The position numbers and the translations under genes are program-made. A stretch of 64,000 nucleotides of DNA from Deinococcus sp. Arct2-2 (GTDB taxonomy: Bacteria > Deinococcota > Deinococci > Deinococcales > Deinococcaceae), in assembly GCF_004801315.1 (NCBI RefSeq), contig NZ_SSNW01000018.1, forward strand, positions 1 to 64,000. Reading direction: 5' to 3'. Positions 17,518-25,672 of the stretch are shown here, one piece after another. The notes beneath the pieces were generated by a model, which was not told the DNA's origin, did not search any database, and saw only the letters and a list, made by a program, of their open reading frames with translations. Position 1 is the first letter of the stretch. Every line of letters starts with the position of its first letter.

Positions 17518-18766
17518 AAGCGTTCAAAAAGTCGTTACGGAACTTGCCTCCCGGATCCCACGTCGTCACCAGTCGCCGGAAGTCCGGCAGGCGCGGATAG
17601 AGGTGCTCCAACCGGGCAGGCGGCAGGGTAAAGACCTTCCCCCAGTGCGGACGTGGTCCGAACGGCGCGAGTTCTCTTTCGATCTCAGGCAGCAGGGCCC
17701 GCACGGCCCGCTCATCTGGGTGCCAGGTGAAGTGGACGCTCACGCTGTCCTGGTGGTAACACGGGCTGAGCCAGAGTTCGTCGGCAGAGATGGTTCGTAC
17801 CTCCGAGATCAGGAGAACGGGGGCCAGCCGTTTTCCCAGCGCAGATAGGGCGTACAAGGCGGCGGGAGCGTGCGTACGGGGCAGGACGTATTCGCTCTGC
17901 ACTTCCTGGCCGCTGCTGGGCGTATGGGCGGCGCGGAAATGGGGCAGGCGGTCAAACCAGGGCCCTGGGATGCCGAGCTGTTGATTGCAGGGCGCCGCCG
18001 AGAGATGGTGAATCGGGTGAAGGTGGCGCTGTGCCAGCGTCGCCCCGAACCATTCCGCATCAGGCTTGAACGTGTCTTGCGGGGAAACGCGGCGCTTGAG
18101 CCACACCTGTTGAACGTGGGGCTCACGCCAGTCGGTGAAGAGACTCACGCTCTCGGCGCTTCCGGTGATCTGATCAAAACGCTGGATGAGCTGCGTCAGA
18201 GGCAGATGTTCGTACACGTCCTGCCGCATCAGGTAGCTGGGCTCGACCTTCAATGTGAGGCTGGTCACCACTCCGAGGGCACCCAGCCCTACCACCATGC
18301 CCTCAAAGGACGCTCCCTCCTGCTCTCGCGAAACGGTGGTCACATGCCCACCCGCTGTGACGAGGCTCATCGCCGTCACAGCGGCGGCCAGGCCTGGCGA
18401 GCGGTTTCCGGAGCCGTGGGTGCCGGTCGCGCACGCGCCGGCCACAGAAAGGTGGGGCAGGGAGGCGAGGTTGTGCAGTGCCCAGCCGCGCTCGTCGAGA
18501 TATCGGCACAGTTCCCCGTACCGCACGCCGCCCTCCACCGTGACCGTCTGTTGTCCTTCGTCAAGCGCGAGGACGCGGTTCAGGTGTTTGAGGGAGATGA
18601 GGTCTTCGGGTGTGTCCGCGATTCCGTTGAAGGAGTGGCGTGTCCCTAAGACCCGAACCTGTGCTGAGCGGCGCACCACATCTTGAACCTCCTCAACGGT
18701 ATGGGGATGGTGCCACCGCGCGGCGCGGTAGGTGTAGTTGCCTCCCCAATTGGTTTGCTTGGTCAT
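17492..18766 (-). CDS. FAD-binding oxidase, alditol oxidase-like (VAO/ALO family)
   Basis: The 424-residue protein has an N-terminal VAO-type FAD domain: VLGTRHSFNGIA carries His44, the residue that in alditol oxidase covalently holds FAD, and SVAGACATGTHGSGNRSPGL forms the cofactor loop. The C-terminal half ends PRPHWGKVFTLPP and DPGGKFRNDFLNAYVFG, as in D-arabinono-1,4-lactone/alditol oxidases. Such enzymes oxidise polyols or sugar lactones with oxygen, making hydrogen peroxide. Start chosen at ATG 18766 (MTKQTNWGGNYTYRA), matching family length, with GGGAG upstream; an open frame continues to 18832. Its neighbour, a broken sugar phosphate isomerase, suggests polyol or sugar catabolism. Confidence 0.83.
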   Translation of the reverse strand: MTKQTNWGGNYTYRAARWHHPHTVEEVQDVVRRSAQVRVLGTRHSFNGIADTPEDLISLKHLNRVLALDEGQQTVTVEGGVRYGELCRYLDERGWALHNLASLPHLSVAGACATGTHGSGNRSPGLAAAVTAMSLVTAGGHVTTVSREQEGASFEGMVVGLGALGVVTSLTLKVEPSYLMRQDVYEHLPLTQLIQRFDQITGSAESVSLFTDWREPHVQQVWLKRRVSPQDTFKPDAEWFGATLAQRHLHPIHHLSAAPCNQQLGIPGPWFDRLPHFRAAHTPSSGQEVQSEYVLPRTHAPAALYALSALGKRLAPVLLISEVRTISADELWLSPCYHQDSVSVHFTWHPDERAVRALLPEIERELAPFGPRPHWGKVFTLPPARLEHLYPRLPDFRRLVTTWDPGGKFRNDFLNAYVFGNSCK

Positions 18767-18823
18767 CTGCGCCGTACTCCCTTGGCAAGTCCTCATCTGG
18801 CCTGACTCCATGATGTGCGTTTT

Positions 18824-18831
18824 TGTATACA
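18824..18831. promoter_or_regulatory. Possible operator TGTATACA
   Basis: A perfect 8-bp palindrome (within TTGTATACAC) lies about 60 bp upstream of the alditol oxidase-like start. GntR-type regulators often bind TNGTNNNACNA-like sites, which this fits. No regulator gene is nearby, so the call is weak. Confidence 0.2.
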
Positions 18832-19069
18832 CCGGGCTCGTACCGTCTGTGTGTTACCTGACCCCTCTGATCATCAGGTGGGAAGAACGTCGATTTCATC
18901 GGCCCTGGAACGTGTCCTAGAAGTAGAGTTGTACCATGACCCGGAGGGCGGCGGAACAGTGGGTGTTTGAGCAGTACCAGACCGCTGTCTCTCCAGTGGA
19001 GGATTGGCAGACCTAAACGGAGGGCTACTGTGTGCCCGCCCGCGCCCCAGCCGGCGGGAGGGCGCCCTC

Positions 19070-19324
19070 ATGCCCACAGAGAAACTCCCCACCTCCCACC
19101 AAACCCATCCCCCTGACCTCGCTACCATTGACGCCCTGAAACGCGAAGGACTGCAGCCTGCACAGGGCCAAACCGTCGCCGTCCTCTTCAAGCGGCAAAC
19201 CGGCGACCGCGAACACCTCAGCGGCCTCTACCGGCGAGCAGAAGATGAAAGAACCAACCTCAATCTGCCCGCAGGAGAGCTGGAAGGGCACTCAAACCCT
19301 TCGCGAGGAGTTTCAGGCGATTGA
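19070..19324 (+). CDS. Small hypothetical protein
   Basis: An 84-codon frame starts at ATG 19070 with GGGAGG about 9 nt upstream. The product is hydrophilic, with a central LATIDALKREGLQPAQGQTV segment and no membrane helix or signal peptide. I do not recognise it. The gap between the flavoprotein and the ABC operon (18832-19436) otherwise contains only a 26-codon frame (18936-19016, ending EQYQTAVSPVEDWQT), possibly a remnant. Coding status is uncertain. Confidence 0.3.
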   Translation: MPTEKLPTSHQTHPPDLATIDALKREGLQPAQGQTVAVLFKRQTGDREHLSGLYRRAEDERTNLNLPAGELEGHSNPSRGVSGD

Positions 19325-19364
19325 GGCCGTGACGCGTATAAGAGCTGAGGCAACAGCGCCGCAT

Positions 19365-19378
19365 ATGACACCTGTCAT
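19365..19378. promoter_or_regulatory. Inverted repeat ATGACA-CC-TGTCAT, candidate operator
   Basis: A perfect dyad (6-bp half-sites, 2-bp spacer) is centred about 65 bp upstream of the ABC ATPase start at 19437, the position expected for an activator or repressor of that operon. NarL/DesR-type response regulators bind short inverted repeats of this kind, and the operon encodes such a regulator (23237-23839), so autoregulation is plausible. No clear -35/-10 boxes could be assigned. Confidence 0.4.
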
Positions 19379-19436
19379 GTTGCCGCCCTGACGCAAGGCA
19401 CTGGGAGCGGCCCGTCACACCGCGCACTCTGGGGGC

Positions 19437-20357
19437 ATGACCCATTCAGCCTCTGCCGCTCCTCCGCCCGCCGTCGAACTGGTGGGCGTGAGTAAACGCT
19501 TCGGCTCCGTGGAGGCCCTGCGCGGCCTGACCCTGGGCATCCGGGCCGGAGAACTGACCGCGCTGCTCGGCCCCAACGGCGCGGGCAAAACCACTGCCAT
19601 CAGCCTGATGCTGGGGCTGGCGCGGCCCACGGCGGGCGTGGTGCGGGTGCTGGGCGGCAACCCGGCAGCGGGGGGCGGACGCACCGTCACCGGGTCCATG
19701 CCGCAGGAAAGTGCCATCCCGCAGGCCCTCACGGTGCGTGAGGCGGTCACGCTGTTTGCCCGCCTCTATCCCGCACCCCTCAGCGTAGACACCGCGCTGG
19801 AATTGGCCGACCTGCACAGCGTCGCCACGCGGCGGGCCGGGGCGTTGAGCGGCGGACAGGCCCGGCGACTCGCTTTCGCGTTGGCAGTGGTGGGCAACCC
19901 GCAAGTGCTGTTTCTGGATGAACCGACCACCGGCATGGATGCCGGAAGCCGGCTCGCCTTCTGGCACGCTGTAGACGGCCTGAAACGGGAAGGCCGCACC
20001 ATCTTGCTGACCACCCACTATCTGGAGGAAGCCGAGCGCACCGCCGACCGCGTGGTGGTCATGAACGCCGGAACCCTGCTGGCCGACGGCACCCCCGCCA
20101 GCCTGCGCTCCGGCGTGGCGGCGGGGCGGGTGCGTTTTTCTTCCAACCTCGTGCTGGCCGAGTTGCAGGCGCTGCCCGGAGTCGACAGCGCCGAGGTGGA
20201 CGGAGCGGGCCGCGCCACCCTGCGGACCCGCGAACCCGAAGCCCTGTTGGTGACCCTGGTCCACGCAGGGGTGACCTTCCGGGAGCTGGAAGTCAGCCGG
20301 GCCAGCCTCGAAGACGCCTTCCTGAGCTTGACCGCACCCGACGCCCTGAAAGCCTGA
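19437..20357 (+). CDS. ABC transporter ATP-binding protein
   Basis: The 306-residue ATPase has Walker A GPNGAGKT (45-52), signature LSGGQ (137-141), Walker B VLFLDEPTTGMD (157-168) and the H-loop histidine His194 in TTHYLEEAE. After residue 215 comes the extra C-terminal domain typical of exporters of the DrrA/YadG/CcmA type, ending with SLEDAFLSL. It would power the ABC-2 permease encoded next. The set ATPase-permease-histidine kinase-response regulator is common in Gram-positives and Deinococci for lipid, antibiotic or peptide export. The gene starts the operon, downstream of a dyad-symmetric candidate operator. Confidence 0.9.
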   Translation: MTHSASAAPPPAVELVGVSKRFGSVEALRGLTLGIRAGELTALLGPNGAGKTTAISLMLGLARPTAGVVRVLGGNPAAGGGRTVTGSMPQESAIPQALTVREAVTLFARLYPAPLSVDTALELADLHSVATRRAGALSGGQARRLAFALAVVGNPQVLFLDEPTTGMDAGSRLAFWHAVDGLKREGRTILLTTHYLEEAERTADRVVVMNAGTLLADGTPASLRSGVAAGRVRFSSNLVLAELQALPGVDSAEVDGAGRATLRTREPEALLVTLVHAGVTFRELEVSRASLEDAFLSLTAPDALKA

Positions 20358-20385
20358 TTCCCTCATTGCCCCGGAGGTTGGACCC

Positions 20386-21207
20386 ATGACGACGCCCAGC
20401 ACGCCTGCCCCCACCCTGCCCCGCCTCGCCGTTTCCTCTGGCCGCCGTGCGCCGCTGCTGCCCGCGCTGGCGCAACTGGTGCTGGCCGAACTGCGGCGCA
20501 TGGCCCGCAATCCCATGTTTGCCGTCGGTACGCTGGGCTTTCCGATCCTGTGGTTTGCCCTGTTCGGTCTGCCCAACGTGCGCGAAACCACCGATAGCGG
20601 CGTGAACGTGGGCCACTATCTGCTGGTCAGTTTCGGTACCTACGCGCTCCTGAGCCTCGCCCTGTTCTCGTTCGGGGCAGCGGTGGCCATAGAGCGCACG
20701 GGCGGTTGGTTGAGGCTGCTGCGGGCCTCGCCGCTGCCTGCGCCGCTGTATTTTGCCGCAAAGATTTTGGCTGCGCTGCTGTTCAGCGCTCTCAGTCTCA
20801 CGCTGCTGTACTCCTTCGCGCACGTTGCAGGCGGCGTGACCCTGCCGCTGGGTCTGGCCCTCACGGTGCTGGGCAAGCTGCTCCTGGGCATGGTTCCGCT
20901 GATCGCCTTGGGCCTGTGCATCGGCTTTCTGGTCAATCCGGCGGCCGCCAGCGTGATGGCCAATGTGCTGAGCGTGCTGGTGTCGTTCGCATCGGGCCTG
21001 TTCGTGCCGCTGGACGGGTTGCCGGACGTGGTGCAGCGGGCCGCGCCGTACCTGCCGGGCTATCACCTCGCGCAGTTGGGCTGGAGCGCCGTGGCCCATG
21101 ACACGTCTCACGACCTGACGCATTGGCTGTGGCTGGCGGGCTTTACGCTGGTCTTCGGCAGTGTGGCCGTGTGGGCCATGAAGCGAGATGAGGCGCGGGG
21201 GCAGTAA
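20386..21207 (+). CDS. ABC-2 type transporter permease
   Basis: The 273-residue membrane protein follows the ATPase by 28 bp, with GGAGG upstream of ATG 20386. After a cytoplasmic N-terminus of about 40 residues there are six predicted hydrophobic helices, starting near residues 45, 78, 122, 150, 180 and 245. The family motif near YLPGYHLAQLGW before the last helix is typical of ABC-2 exporters. It forms the channel for the ATPase at 19437-20357. The cargo is not inferable. Confidence 0.87.
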   Translation: MTTPSTPAPTLPRLAVSSGRRAPLLPALAQLVLAELRRMARNPMFAVGTLGFPILWFALFGLPNVRETTDSGVNVGHYLLVSFGTYALLSLALFSFGAAVAIERTGGWLRLLRASPLPAPLYFAAKILAALLFSALSLTLLYSFAHVAGGVTLPLGLALTVLGKLLLGMVPLIALGLCIGFLVNPAAASVMANVLSVLVSFASGLFVPLDGLPDVVQRAAPYLPGYHLAQLGWSAVAHDTSHDLTHWLWLAGFTLVFGSVAVWAMKRDEARGQ

Positions 21208-21272
21208 GCGGGGGCGGTGGGAACAGCGTTCTGAATGGCCTTTTGGCTCGTTTTTCCAGTGGTGTTCTGTTC

Positions 21273-21389
21273 TTGATCCTTGCCTAGGTTGCCAAGTCTT
21301 TGAAGGCTGGGCAACAAAACCCCCCTTAAGGGGAGGACAAGGGCTGGCTGCGAAGCCAACTGGGGGTTGCTCAGCCCAATCAGGATCAA
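21273..21389 (+). ncRNA. Folded intergenic RNA element upstream of DUF1349 gene
   Basis: The gap between permease and DUF1349 gene can fold into nested stems. The closing stem pairs TTGATCCT 21273-21280 with 21382-21389. A second pairs 21305-21315 (GGCTGGGCAAC) with 21366-21376, allowing one G-U, and C-rich 21320-21325 can pair with 21362-21366. Inside are a 12-bp palindrome CCCCTTAAGGGG (21322-21333) and a hairpin TGGCT-GCGA-AGCCA with a GNRA loop (21345-21358). Some pairings compete. It ends 46 nt before ATG 21436, whose Shine-Dalgarno AAAGGAGG is unusually strong. A cis-acting leader or a small dispersed repeat would both fit; no known riboswitch class is recognised. Confidence 0.45.
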
Positions 21390-21435
21390 TACGTAAAAGG
21401 CAAAAACGCTCTGAAGAAAGGAGGATACTTTTCCT

Positions 21436-22089
21436 ATGTTAGATGGACTTCCAGCCACCGACGTGCTCCAGACGCCTTGGTCAGGCATGAGCTGGCAGCA
21501 CGCGCCGCCGCAGGCCCAAGTGACGGCAGACGGAGCGTTAGAGGTACGCACGGGCGACCAGACGGATTTTTGGCAGGCCACCCATTACGGGTTTACGCAC
21601 AGCAACGGTCATGCCCTGCTGCAAGCAGCGCCCTCAGAATTTACGGCTTGTGTGCGCGTGCGCGGCGAATACCTGCAATTGTACGATCAGGCGGGCCTGA
21701 TGGTGTGGGCCGACGATACCCACTGGCTCAAAGCAGGCGTGGAGTACGTGGAGCAGAACGGGCAGCAGCGGCAGCAATGGAGCGCCGTCCTGACCCGCGA
21801 TTTTTCAGACTGGAGTGTGATGCCTGCCGAGGCCCACGCCGCCGTTTGGTTCCGGGTGATCCGGCGGGCCGACGCTGTGATCGTCCATGCCCGTCCAGAC
21901 TCCACGGAATCTGCGCCTGCCCCCACCGCCTGGACATTGCTCAGACTGGCCTATTTTCCGCCGACTCTGCCAGTCCGGGTGGGCGTGATGGCCTGTAGCC
22001 CACAGCGGGCCGGATTTCAGGCGACCTTCGATCAGTTTACCCTCACCCCTTCCGATGCCCGTTCTCTCCACGAACTCACCCAACCCTGA
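21436..22089 (+). CDS. DUF1349 domain-containing protein
   Basis: The 217-residue protein matches the DUF1349 (YesU-like, 'regulation of enolase' named) beta-sandwich family: TDFWQATHYGFTHSNGHALL, then YDQAGLMVWADDTHWLKAGV and EYVE, the family's most conserved run. It lacks a signal peptide or membrane helix. The fold resembles concanavalin-like lectins, and the biochemical role of the family is not settled. The start has a near-perfect AAAGGAGG. It sits between the exporter genes and the two-component system, 2 bp before the kinase start, so it is probably co-expressed and may be an accessory sensor or carbohydrate-binding factor. Confidence 0.82.
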   Translation: MLDGLPATDVLQTPWSGMSWQHAPPQAQVTADGALEVRTGDQTDFWQATHYGFTHSNGHALLQAAPSEFTACVRVRGEYLQLYDQAGLMVWADDTHWLKAGVEYVEQNGQQRQQWSAVLTRDFSDWSVMPAEAHAAVWFRVIRRADAVIVHARPDSTESAPAPTAWTLLRLAYFPPTLPVRVGVMACSPQRAGFQATFDQFTLTPSDARSLHELTQP

Positions 22090-22091
22090 CT

Positions 22092-23240
22092 ATGGCTACC
22101 CGCTCTCGCCGCCTCAACATCTGGGATTTTTTCCCGCTGATCTGGCTGGGGTTTCTGGTCTTCCCGCTGGGCAGCTTCTGGGAAGTGCCGCGCAGCCCGC
22201 TACAGGTGGCCCTGTTTCTGGCCCTGATCACCGGGTTCATCGTTCTGTATTTGCGGGTCTTCTGGCCCGGCCTCCGCAGCGCACAGGTGCAGCAATCCTG
22301 GGCAGTGGTAGGCTGGGCCTTGTCGCTGGCCAGCTATTTCGTGCTGCTTCCGGTGATCGGGGGAACGGCCACCACATTCCTGATCTACGGGGCCAGCATG
22401 ATCGGATTTCAGGGGCGCACAGGCACCGCGTTCTGGCTGGCCTTCCTGAACATGACGGTGATGGTGTGGCCCTTCTGGACAGGCACGTACCGCCCCGACG
22501 ACCTGTGGTGGCTGGCCCCCAACCTGCTGTTTACCCTGGTGGCGGCCTATGCCAACCACGCCAGTTATGCCCAGCGCGTCGCGGGTGCACGGCTGGCGCA
22601 GGTGCAGCGCGAAAACGAGCGCCTGGCCGCCGACGCCGAACGCGAACGGATTGCCCGCGACCTGCATGATCTACTGGGCCACACCCTCAGCGTGATCGTG
22701 CTGAAAAGCGAGTTGGCCGCCCGCCTGACAGAGCGCGATCCGTCCCGCGCCGCACAGGAAATCCGCGAAGTGGAGCGCATCAGCAGAGACGCCCTGACCG
22801 AGGTGAGGGCCGCCGTGCAGGGCTACCGGGGCAGCGGCCTGAATGCCGAACTGGCCCGTGCCAAGGTGGCGCTGGACGCGGCGGGCGTGCGCCTGACCGT
22901 GACCGAGGCTCTACCGGAATTGCCCGCCCGCACTGAAGCCAGCGCGGCCATGCTGCTGCGCGAGGCGGTGACGAATGTAGTGCGCCACGCCCGCGCCCAC
23001 GAGGTCAGGATTACGCTGACGCCCACGCCACGCGGTCACCGACTGGTCATCAAAGATGACGGCATCGGCGGCCAGACGCCCGAAGGCAGCGGCCTGACCG
23101 GGATGCGTGAGCGGTTGAGGGCGCTGGGCGGCAGCCTGACCCGCGACGGCACAGCGGGCACGACCCTGACCGCCGACCTGCCCGGCCCCGAAGCGGACGA
23201 GTCTGCACGCGACCTTCTGCCAGACGGACTGCGCCTGTGA
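22092..23240 (+). CDS. Sensor histidine kinase, NarL/DesK type
   Basis: The 382-residue kinase has about five N-terminal membrane helices (residues 12-160), a short coiled-coil linker, then the HisKA_3 dimerisation domain with phospho-acceptor His192 in IARDLHDLLGHTLSVIVLKS. The HATPase_c domain follows: LLREAVTNVVRHARA (N-box) and KDDGIGG with GSGLTGMRERLRALGG (G-boxes). The membrane-embedded sensor resembles DesK, which detects membrane state, and kinases paired with ABC-2 exporters. Its stop overlaps the response regulator start by 4 nt, indicating a cognate pair. Confidence 0.88.
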   Translation: MATRSRRLNIWDFFPLIWLGFLVFPLGSFWEVPRSPLQVALFLALITGFIVLYLRVFWPGLRSAQVQQSWAVVGWALSLASYFVLLPVIGGTATTFLIYGASMIGFQGRTGTAFWLAFLNMTVMVWPFWTGTYRPDDLWWLAPNLLFTLVAAYANHASYAQRVAGARLAQVQRENERLAADAERERIARDLHDLLGHTLSVIVLKSELAARLTERDPSRAAQEIREVERISRDALTEVRAAVQGYRGSGLNAELARAKVALDAAGVRLTVTEALPELPARTEASAAMLLREAVTNVVRHARAHEVRITLTPTPRGHRLVIKDDGIGGQTPEGSGLTGMRERLRALGGSLTRDGTAGTTLTADLPGPEADESARDLLPDGLRL

Positions 23241-23839
23241 TCCGCGTCTTGCTGGCCGAAGATCAGTCGATGGTGCTGGGGGCGCTGTCCGCCCTGCTGT
23301 CTCTGGAAGACGATCTCAGCGTGGTGGGCACGGCCACCGACGGCGAGGCGGCGCTGGAACTGGTTCGCACCCTGTTGCCCGATGTCCTCGTGACCGATAT
23401 AGAAATGCCGCGCTTGAGCGGGCTGGATCTGGCTGCCCGTGTGCGCGAAGACTACCCCGCCGTGCGCGTGATCATCGTGACGACCTTTGCCCGCAGCGGC
23501 TACCTCCGCCGGGCACTGGACGCCGGGGCACGCGGGTATTTGCTCAAGGACGCGCCCGCCACCCAGCTTGCACAGGCCATCCGCCAGGTGCAGGGCGGGG
23601 GCCGCGCCATTGCCCCCGCCCTGGCAGAACGCGCGTGGGACGACCCTGACCCCCTGACCGAGCGAGAACGGCAAGTGCTGCGCGAAGCCGAGAGCGGCAC
23701 CTCGACCGCCGCCATCGCTGCCGGCCTCGGCCTGTCCGAAGGCACGGTCAGAAACTACCTGTCGGAAGCGATCAGCAAGCTGGGAGCTGCCAACCGCGCC
23801 GAGGCAGCAAAGCGGGCGCGGGAGAAGGGCTGGTTATGA
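23237..23839 (+). CDS. Response regulator transcription factor, NarL/DesR type
   Basis: The 200-residue protein has a receiver domain with acidic pocket Glu8/Asp9, phosphorylation site Asp54 (VTDIEMP), Thr82 and Lys104 (YLLKDAP), then a LuxR/NarL helix-turn-helix (about 135-195) with LTERERQVLREAESGTSTAA and LSEGTVRNYLSEAISKLG. It receives phosphate from the kinase encoded just upstream and probably controls the ABC operon, perhaps through the ATGACA/TGTCAT dyad at 19365-19378. It is the last gene of the unit, and a short hairpin GGCAT-CCG-ATGCC follows about 20 bp after the stop. Confidence 0.9.
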   Translation: MIRVLLAEDQSMVLGALSALLSLEDDLSVVGTATDGEAALELVRTLLPDVLVTDIEMPRLSGLDLAARVREDYPAVRVIIVTTFARSGYLRRALDAGARGYLLKDAPATQLAQAIRQVQGGGRAIAPALAERAWDDPDPLTERERQVLREAESGTSTAAIAAGLGLSEGTVRNYLSEAISKLGAANRAEAAKRAREKGWL

Positions 23840-24120
23840 GGACTTAACCTAGCGAGGGCATCCGATGCCGCCCTTCAGAATGAGAAAACAATGAGTCGGG
23901 GGGCAGTGCGAAAGGGAAGCTTTCTCAACGAGAGGAAAACAGTGATGGACACGGCCTTTTCCTGTTGCACAAGCCTGTTGCCTTTATCCTGATTCACTCC
24001 ACAGGTTTTTGCACTGCCATTCAGTGTCCACAGCCTCACTTACGCCATGAGCATTGGCCCTCACTGCTCTGAATTCAGGGTGAGCTGTCCTCAAGTTGTC
24101 CCACTGTTGGGCCTGCTGAG

Positions 24121-24681
24121 TTAAGACTTGGAGTCGCAAGAGCCGGGCCAAGCCCGAATCAGGGCTTCGGCTTTCTCCAGCGTTGGCTGCTCGCCCTTGT
24201 CCCGGATGGCGCGTCCTGCCTCGAGGCCATACTCAAAGCTGGTTGCGGTCATGACGTAAGCTCCAAAGGCTGCCGCACGCGCATACTGCACATCAAAGTC
24301 GGCTTCCTCGTTCCCGGTCTCGGGCTGGGTCATCAGTTGCCGTAAAGCAGCGTTTGGATAGGGCGCGACCTTGCCCAAGGTACTCGCGGCGGCGCTGAAA
24401 CGTCCTCCCAAGACACCGTAGAGTTCTGGATGCCCCACGATGTACTCCAGATACTCCAACGCAGTTTCCGGCTCTTTGGCTTGGGGAGCGTACTGGATAG
24501 CGTAGTTGATCCAGAAGCCATCCGATGCTTCGTTGAAGGCGTACACCACGTCGCGGAACAACGTGTCCAGTTCAGTGTTCGGCTCATCAAGGCATACCTC
24601 CAGTGCGGTGATCAATGCTGGAGAGGCATCCTCAAAGGGCGTCCAGCGCTCACAGGCCGTCCTGAGTTCTTGAACGTTCAT
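24121..24681 (-). CDS. Hypothetical protein, putative immunity protein of a relic toxin
   Basis: The 186-residue acidic protein has no recognised domain. It appears all-helical, with GFWINYAIQYAPQAKEPETA and EYIVGHPELYGVLGGRFSAA as notable stretches, and no signal or membrane segment. Its ATG overlaps (ATGA) the stop of a toxin-like C-terminal relic (24678-24938), the usual way a toxin and its immunity gene are joined. It also lies just downstream of a complete DUF4157-Ntox15 toxin and its immunity gene. On that context I infer an orphan immunity protein. The family is unknown to me. Confidence 0.55.
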   Translation of the reverse strand: MNVQELRTACERWTPFEDASPALITALEVCLDEPNTELDTLFRDVVYAFNEASDGFWINYAIQYAPQAKEPETALEYLEYIVGHPELYGVLGGRFSAAASTLGKVAPYPNAALRQLMTQPETGNEEADFDVQYARAAAFGAYVMTATSFEYGLEAGRAIRDKGEQPTLEKAEALIRAWPGSCDSKS

Positions 24682-24938
24682 CCGCCATCCAAAATATCGG
24701 ACAAGAGGCGCAGCGGTGCCGTGGCCTGCATCAAAGCCGTCTCAATGGCGGTGTTAGCCGCGACGTTCCCACCCTTCGAAAACTTGGCGAGGGAGGCCAT
24801 GCTCTGCTTCACCACATCCAGTTCCAGCTGGCCTTACTCCCAGAGCCGCTGTAGAGAGGGTGAAGCAGTCCCAGCCTTGACCGAGGGGATGTGGCCACGC
24901 AACGCTCCGTAGGATGCAGCGCTAAAGGCCCGAAACAT
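24678..24938 (-). pseudogene. C-terminal relic of a second toxin-like gene
   Basis: One minus-strand frame from ATG 24938 reads MFRAFSAASYGALRGHIPSV through LQRLWE, hits an in-frame TAA (24834-24836), and continues in the same frame as GQLELDVVKQSMASLAKFSK to a TGA overlapping the next gene's ATG. The TAA could have arisen from CAA (Gln). It has no start signals of its own. Position and coupling to a small gene suggest the tail of a polymorphic toxin displaced by the current one. The toxin activity cannot be named. Confidence 0.45.
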
Positions 24939-25048
24939 CTTGAAGCCGCACTCTGAGCCCCTGCTTCTCAATCCCATCGTCCCTGTAAGGTCAGGAACGG
25001 CAGCAACACGGCCGCGTCAAATCATCCGCTCTGCCCACTCCATGCTCT

Positions 25049-25672
25049 CTAGGGTGCCGACTCCGTTGGAAGCCCCAGAGGATTCCAGCCTTCACGCACA
25101 GCTGAGGTGGCGATATCGGCAACCATCAACAGGTATTCGCGCAGCGGAACAATTTTTGTTTCTTTGAGACTGCCGTTCCCACCGAGAGCCAACACCGGAA
25201 CATACCCGTACATCTGATCGGCTTTGAGGGGGCCGAGTTTTTTCAGTGCCCGGAGGTGCTCCCGGTGTGTTTGGCTGCCTTCCCGAATCAAGGTGCCGGA
25301 GATCATCGGCTCAAGGAGTTCCCACTCGCCAAAATGCATGGCACGGGCAATTTGAGGGTGGATCAGGTAGAGCTGCTCTTGAAGCACCGCATACAAATCT
25401 CCATAGGAGGTGCGAGCGAACACCAAAAATTCACGCTGAGGGCCAAAAAATGCGCGGATGATCTCTTTGAAGTCGTCTGGATTCGTGAACCACAGTTCGC
25501 CCTGTCCATGGGACGTGAGCCCATGGTTCTCCCAGATCGCCAGCAGCACGGCGGGCAGGCTGTGCTGATAGGTCTGGAGGGTGGCAGGTAAAACATCTTC
25601 GTAAGGGTCGCAGCCAAATTCTTCCGTCAAGATCTCAAAGTGCAGCAGGTCAATGGGTTGCTTCATCTTCAC
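25049..25672 (-). CDS. GAD-like/DUF1851 domain protein, Tdi1-type immunity protein
   Basis: The 207-residue protein matches immunity proteins of the Tdi1 type (GAD-related domain followed by DUF1851). The N-terminal half has LPAVLLAIWENHGLTSHGQG and WFTNPDDFKEIIRAFF. The second half has LVFARTSYGDLYAVLQEQLY, HPQIARAMHFGEWELLEPM and, near the end, YVPVLALGGNGSL. In Agrobacterium, Tdi1 neutralises the type VI DNase Tde1, whose catalytic domain is Ntox15, the same domain found at the end of the upstream toxin here. ATG 25672 overlaps the toxin stop (ATGA), so it should be co-translated with it. It likely protects the cell by binding the nuclease domain. Confidence 0.78.
   Translation of the reverse strand: MKMKQPIDLLHFEILTEEFGCDPYEDVLPATLQTYQHSLPAVLLAIWENHGLTSHGQGELWFTNPDDFKEIIRAFFGPQREFLVFARTSYGDLYAVLQEQLYLIHPQIARAMHFGEWELLEPMISGTLIREGSQTHREHLRALKKLGPLKADQMYGYVPVLALGGNGSLKETKIVPLREYLLMVADIATSAVREGWNPLGLPTESAP

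Noticed and set aside
19446..20591. 381-codon minus-strand frame over the ABC ATPase
   Set aside because: Antisense shadow of a protein with all ABC motifs; Gly/Gln/His-rich composition.
23859..23871. Hairpin GGCAT-CCG-ATGCC after the response regulator as a terminator
   Set aside because: Only a 5-bp stem and no T-run; too weak to call.
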